Below the pieces are notes generated by a model. That model searched no databases and was not told the DNA's origin. It worked only from the letters and a program-made list of their open reading frames with translations. The translations under genes were made by a program, and so were the position numbers. A stretch of DNA of 64,000 nt from Skermanella sp. TT6. GTDB lineage: Bacteria > Pseudomonadota > Alphaproteobacteria > Azospirillales > Azospirillaceae. Location of the stretch: positions 5,792,001 through 5,856,000 of the forward strand of contig NZ_CP067420.1 of assembly GCF_016653635.2 (NCBI RefSeq). Direction: 5' to 3'. Shown here in pieces: positions 62,073 through 64,000 of the stretch (position 1 is its first letter; each line of letters starts with the position of its first letter).

Positions 62073-64000
62073 ATGCGGTCGGCGATAATTCAGGCTCCTT
62101 GCGCCATCATCAATTCAAACCATTCTGTTCATGTTTCCCGCCGCCCGATCCGGCCGATATTCCGGCGACCCCTGGCCGTGATGCTGGCGGTCCTGTCCTC
62201 ATCGGTCCTTCAGGCCGGTCCCGCGCTGGCCCAGGCGGCCGACACGGCCGGCGACCTGGCGGCCCGGCTGGCCGCGGTGGAGACCTTCCAGACCAACCTC
62301 AACTATGTCTGGGTCATGGCGGCCGCGGCCCTCGTCATGCTGATGCAGGTCGGGTTCCTGCTGCTCGAGGCCGGGCTGGTGCGCTCCAAGAACTCGGTCA
62401 ACGTCGCCCAGAAGAACCTGGTCGATTTCGTCCTGGCCGTGGGCATCTTCGGGATGGTCGGATTCGCCCTGATGTTCGGCGCCGACCAGGCCGGCCTGAT
62501 CGGCTGGAGCACCGGCATGATGCTGTTCAACCACTCCAGCGACTGGGACTACGCCTTCTTCATCTTCCAGCTCGTGTTCTGCGGCACCGCGGCCACCATC
62601 GTGTCCGGCGCCGTGGCGGAGCGGATGCGGTTCGGCAGCTATCTCTGGGCGACGGTCTTCGTCTCGGCGGTCATATACCCGGTGTTCGGCCACTGGGCCT
62701 GGGGCAACCTGCTGGACACGGGCAACCACGCCTTCCTGGGCAGCCAGGGCTTCATCGACTTCGCGGGATCGACGGTGGTGCATTCGATCGGCGGCTGGGT
62801 GGCGCTGGCGGCCGTGATCGTGATGGGTCCCCGGATCGGCCGGTTCGACCGGCACGGCCGGCCGGTCAAGATCCACGGCCACAGCCCGGTGCTGGCGACC
62901 TCCGGCGCGCTGATCCTGTGGGTCGGCTGGATCGGCTTCAACGGCGGCTCGACCCTGGCCGGCACGCCGCAGTTCGCCCACATCGTGTTCAACACCATCG
63001 TGTCCGGCGCCATGGGCGGCCTGTCCGGCATGTTCGCCGGCCGGCTGGTCGACCACAACTGGCGGGTCGACCGGGTGATCAACGGCGTGCTCGGCGGGCT
63101 GGTCGGGATCACCGCCGGGTGCGACGCGGTCACCTCCGGCGGGGCCGTCTTCATCGGGCTGTCGAGCGGTCTCGTCGTCCTGGTGGCGGGCGAGCTGCTG
63201 GAACGTGTGTTCAAGCTGGACGACGCGGTCGGCGCGGTCCCGGTCCATGGCGTCTGCGGCGCCTGGGGTACGCTGATGACGGCTTTCTTCGCGGCCTCCG
63301 ACAAGCTCCCGGCGGGCGACGCCCTGTCCCAGTTCCTGATCCAGGCGCAGGGGGTGGCGGTCGCCTTCGCCTGGGGCTTCGGCGTCTCGTACCTTTTCTT
63401 CAGGCTGCTCAACAGCAACCTGGCCGGCGGCATGCGGGTCTCGCGGGAGGAGGAGCTGCTGGGCCTGAACGAGGCGGAGCACGGCGCCACGCTGGGCACC
63501 GGCCAGCTCCTGAACAACATGCTGGCGCTGTCGCGCGGCGGCGCCGACCTGAAGGTGCGGCTGGAGGAGGGCAGCGGCGACGAGGCGTCGGAGCTGGCCT
63601 ACGCCTACAACCGGCTGATCGACAACATCGAGGCGATCGTCGGCGGCGTCGCGGACGGCGCGCGCGACCTGTCGCGGGCGGCCGACGGCCTGATGGCGCT
63701 GTCGTCCGACCTGGCCGCCCAGGCGCACGATGCCACCGCGAAGGCCGCCTCGGTGTCGCGTTCGACCGGCACCATGGCGGAGGACATGGTCAGGATCACC
63801 GACGCCGTCGGCGGCGTCCGGGCCAACGCCGACAGCATCGACCGCAGCGCGGCCAGCATGTCGGCCCATATCGAGGCCGCCGCCGCGGATACCCGGCGGG
63901 TGACCGAACGGATCTTCTCGATCGAGACCGGCATGGCGGCGGCCAGGCAGGTGGTGGAGCGGGCCATGGACCAGGCCGGCCGGGCCTCCTCGACGGTCGA
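62073..64000 (+). CDS. amt: Ammonium transporter fused to HAMP- and chemoreceptor-like signalling region (3' end outside window)
   Basis: From ATG 62,073 the frame runs open past base 64,000 (642 residues visible). A signal peptide (core LAVMLAVLSSSVLQAGPALA, cut near residue 53) precedes an Amt channel with about 11 helices, the phenylalanine gate FQLVFCGTAATIVSGAVAER, aspartate DFAGSTVVHS with pore His237, GFNGGSTLA, and the second pore histidine His392 in AVPVHGVCGAWG. Around residue 455 a cytoplasmic region begins: a HAMP-like ADLKVRLEEGSGDEASELAY then AYNRLIDNIEAIVGGVADGA, followed by long heptad-rich Ala/Ser helices (for example LSSDLAAQAHDATAKAASVS, MSAHIEAAAADTRRVTER). This resembles the signalling helix of a methyl-accepting protein, so the protein may sense or report ammonium transport. 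Confidence 0.88.
   Translation, partial: MRSAIIQAPCAIINSNHSVHVSRRPIRPIFRRPLAVMLAVLSSSVLQAGPALAQAADTAGDLAARLAAVETFQTNLNYVWVMAAAALVMLMQVGFLLLEAGLVRSKNSVNVAQKNLVDFVLAVGIFGMVGFALMFGADQAGLIGWSTGMMLFNHSSDWDYAFFIFQLVFCGTAATIVSGAVAERMRFGSYLWATVFVSAVIYPVFGHWAWGNLLDTGNHAFLGSQGFIDFAGSTVVHSIGGWVALAAVIVMGPRIGRFDRHGRPVKIHGHSPVLATSGALILWVGWIGFNGGSTLAGTPQFAHIVFNTIVSGAMGGLSGMFAGRLVDHNWRVDRVINGVLGGLVGITAGCDAVTSGGAVFIGLSSGLVVLVAGELLERVFKLDDAVGAVPVHGVCGAWGTLMTAFFAASDKLPAGDALSQFLIQAQGVAVAFAWGFGVSYLFFRLLNSNLAGGMRVSREEELLGLNEAEHGATLGTGQLLNNMLALSRGGADLKVRLEEGSGDEASELAYAYNRLIDNIEAIVGGVADGARDLSRAADGLMALSSDLAAQAHDATAKAASVSRSTGTMAEDMVRITDAVGGVRANADSIDRSAASMSAHIEAAAADTRRVTERIFSIETGMAAARQVVERAMDQAGRASSTV

Overview
This is a GC-rich chromosomal window from an alphaproteobacterium. 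The gene content points to the Rhodospirillales, most like Azospirillum or Skermanella: a very large (about 1600-residue) NAD-glutamate dehydrogenase, an Irr-type Fur regulator next to rubrerythrin, an alphaproteobacterial Mic60/mitofilin homologue after hemC-hemD, and the tsaD-gpsA-YciI-EVE cluster. The assignment rests on gene content and base composition only. Most of the window is core chromosome. I see no prophage, integrated element, complete insertion sequence, CRISPR array, tRNA or rRNA.

Layout. 1-9.6 kb: 3' part of an acyl-CoA synthetase gene, a porin, ccmC, proline catabolism (Lrp-type putR divergent from putA), a short-chain dehydrogenase and a periplasmic cytochrome c. 9.6-15.5 kb: pterin carbinolamine dehydratase, a minimal zincin, a methyltransferase, a transglutaminase-like protein, an HTH protein, a seven-helix histidine kinase and a ZntB/CorA transporter. 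15.5-25.4 kb: glnD, overlapped at its 3' end by a tiny lipoprotein gene, two unknown small ORFs, a lone terminase-small-subunit-like gene and the giant glutamate dehydrogenase. 25.4-32.2 kb: ccmAB, a MazF/PemK-like toxin without a visible antitoxin, sirtuin, DUF6314, a low-molecular-weight phosphatase, a fructosamine-kinase-like protein, ExoD and a 2-hydroxyacid dehydrogenase. 32.3-41.6 kb: SH3 protein, rubrerythrin, irr, acs, Rieske/EVE/YciI/gpsA, then tsaD. 41.7-53.2 kb, all on the plus strand: hemC-hemD-mitofilin-hemY, a cluster of REP-like palindromes, rsmB, and rpe-heparinase-purH-DUF1232. 53.2-64 kb: znuA divergent from znuCB across a Zur-like palindrome, dnaK-dnaJ, a DUF1848 protein overlapping a PAS protein, and an ammonium transporter gene that runs off the end.

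How the genes fit together. Nitrogen flow is a theme: GlnD (nitrogen sensor), NAD-glutamate dehydrogenase, PutA (proline to glutamate) and an Amt protein. Metals and heme form a second theme: znuABC, ZntB, Irr, rubrerythrin, hemC/D and ccmA/B/C. CobB and Acs, both here, are a known deacylase-substrate pair.

The most unusual feature is the ammonium transporter at 62,073. Its channel domain continues in frame into a HAMP-like and long heptad-rich cytoplasmic region resembling chemoreceptor signalling domains, and is cut by the window edge. Other points to check are the CX3CX2C radical-SAM-like motif at the end of the DUF1848 protein, a DNA-binding-like helix-turn-helix segment at the front of the mitofilin homologue, a LapB-like double CXXC at the end of HemY, and three families of dispersed palindromic repeats between genes.
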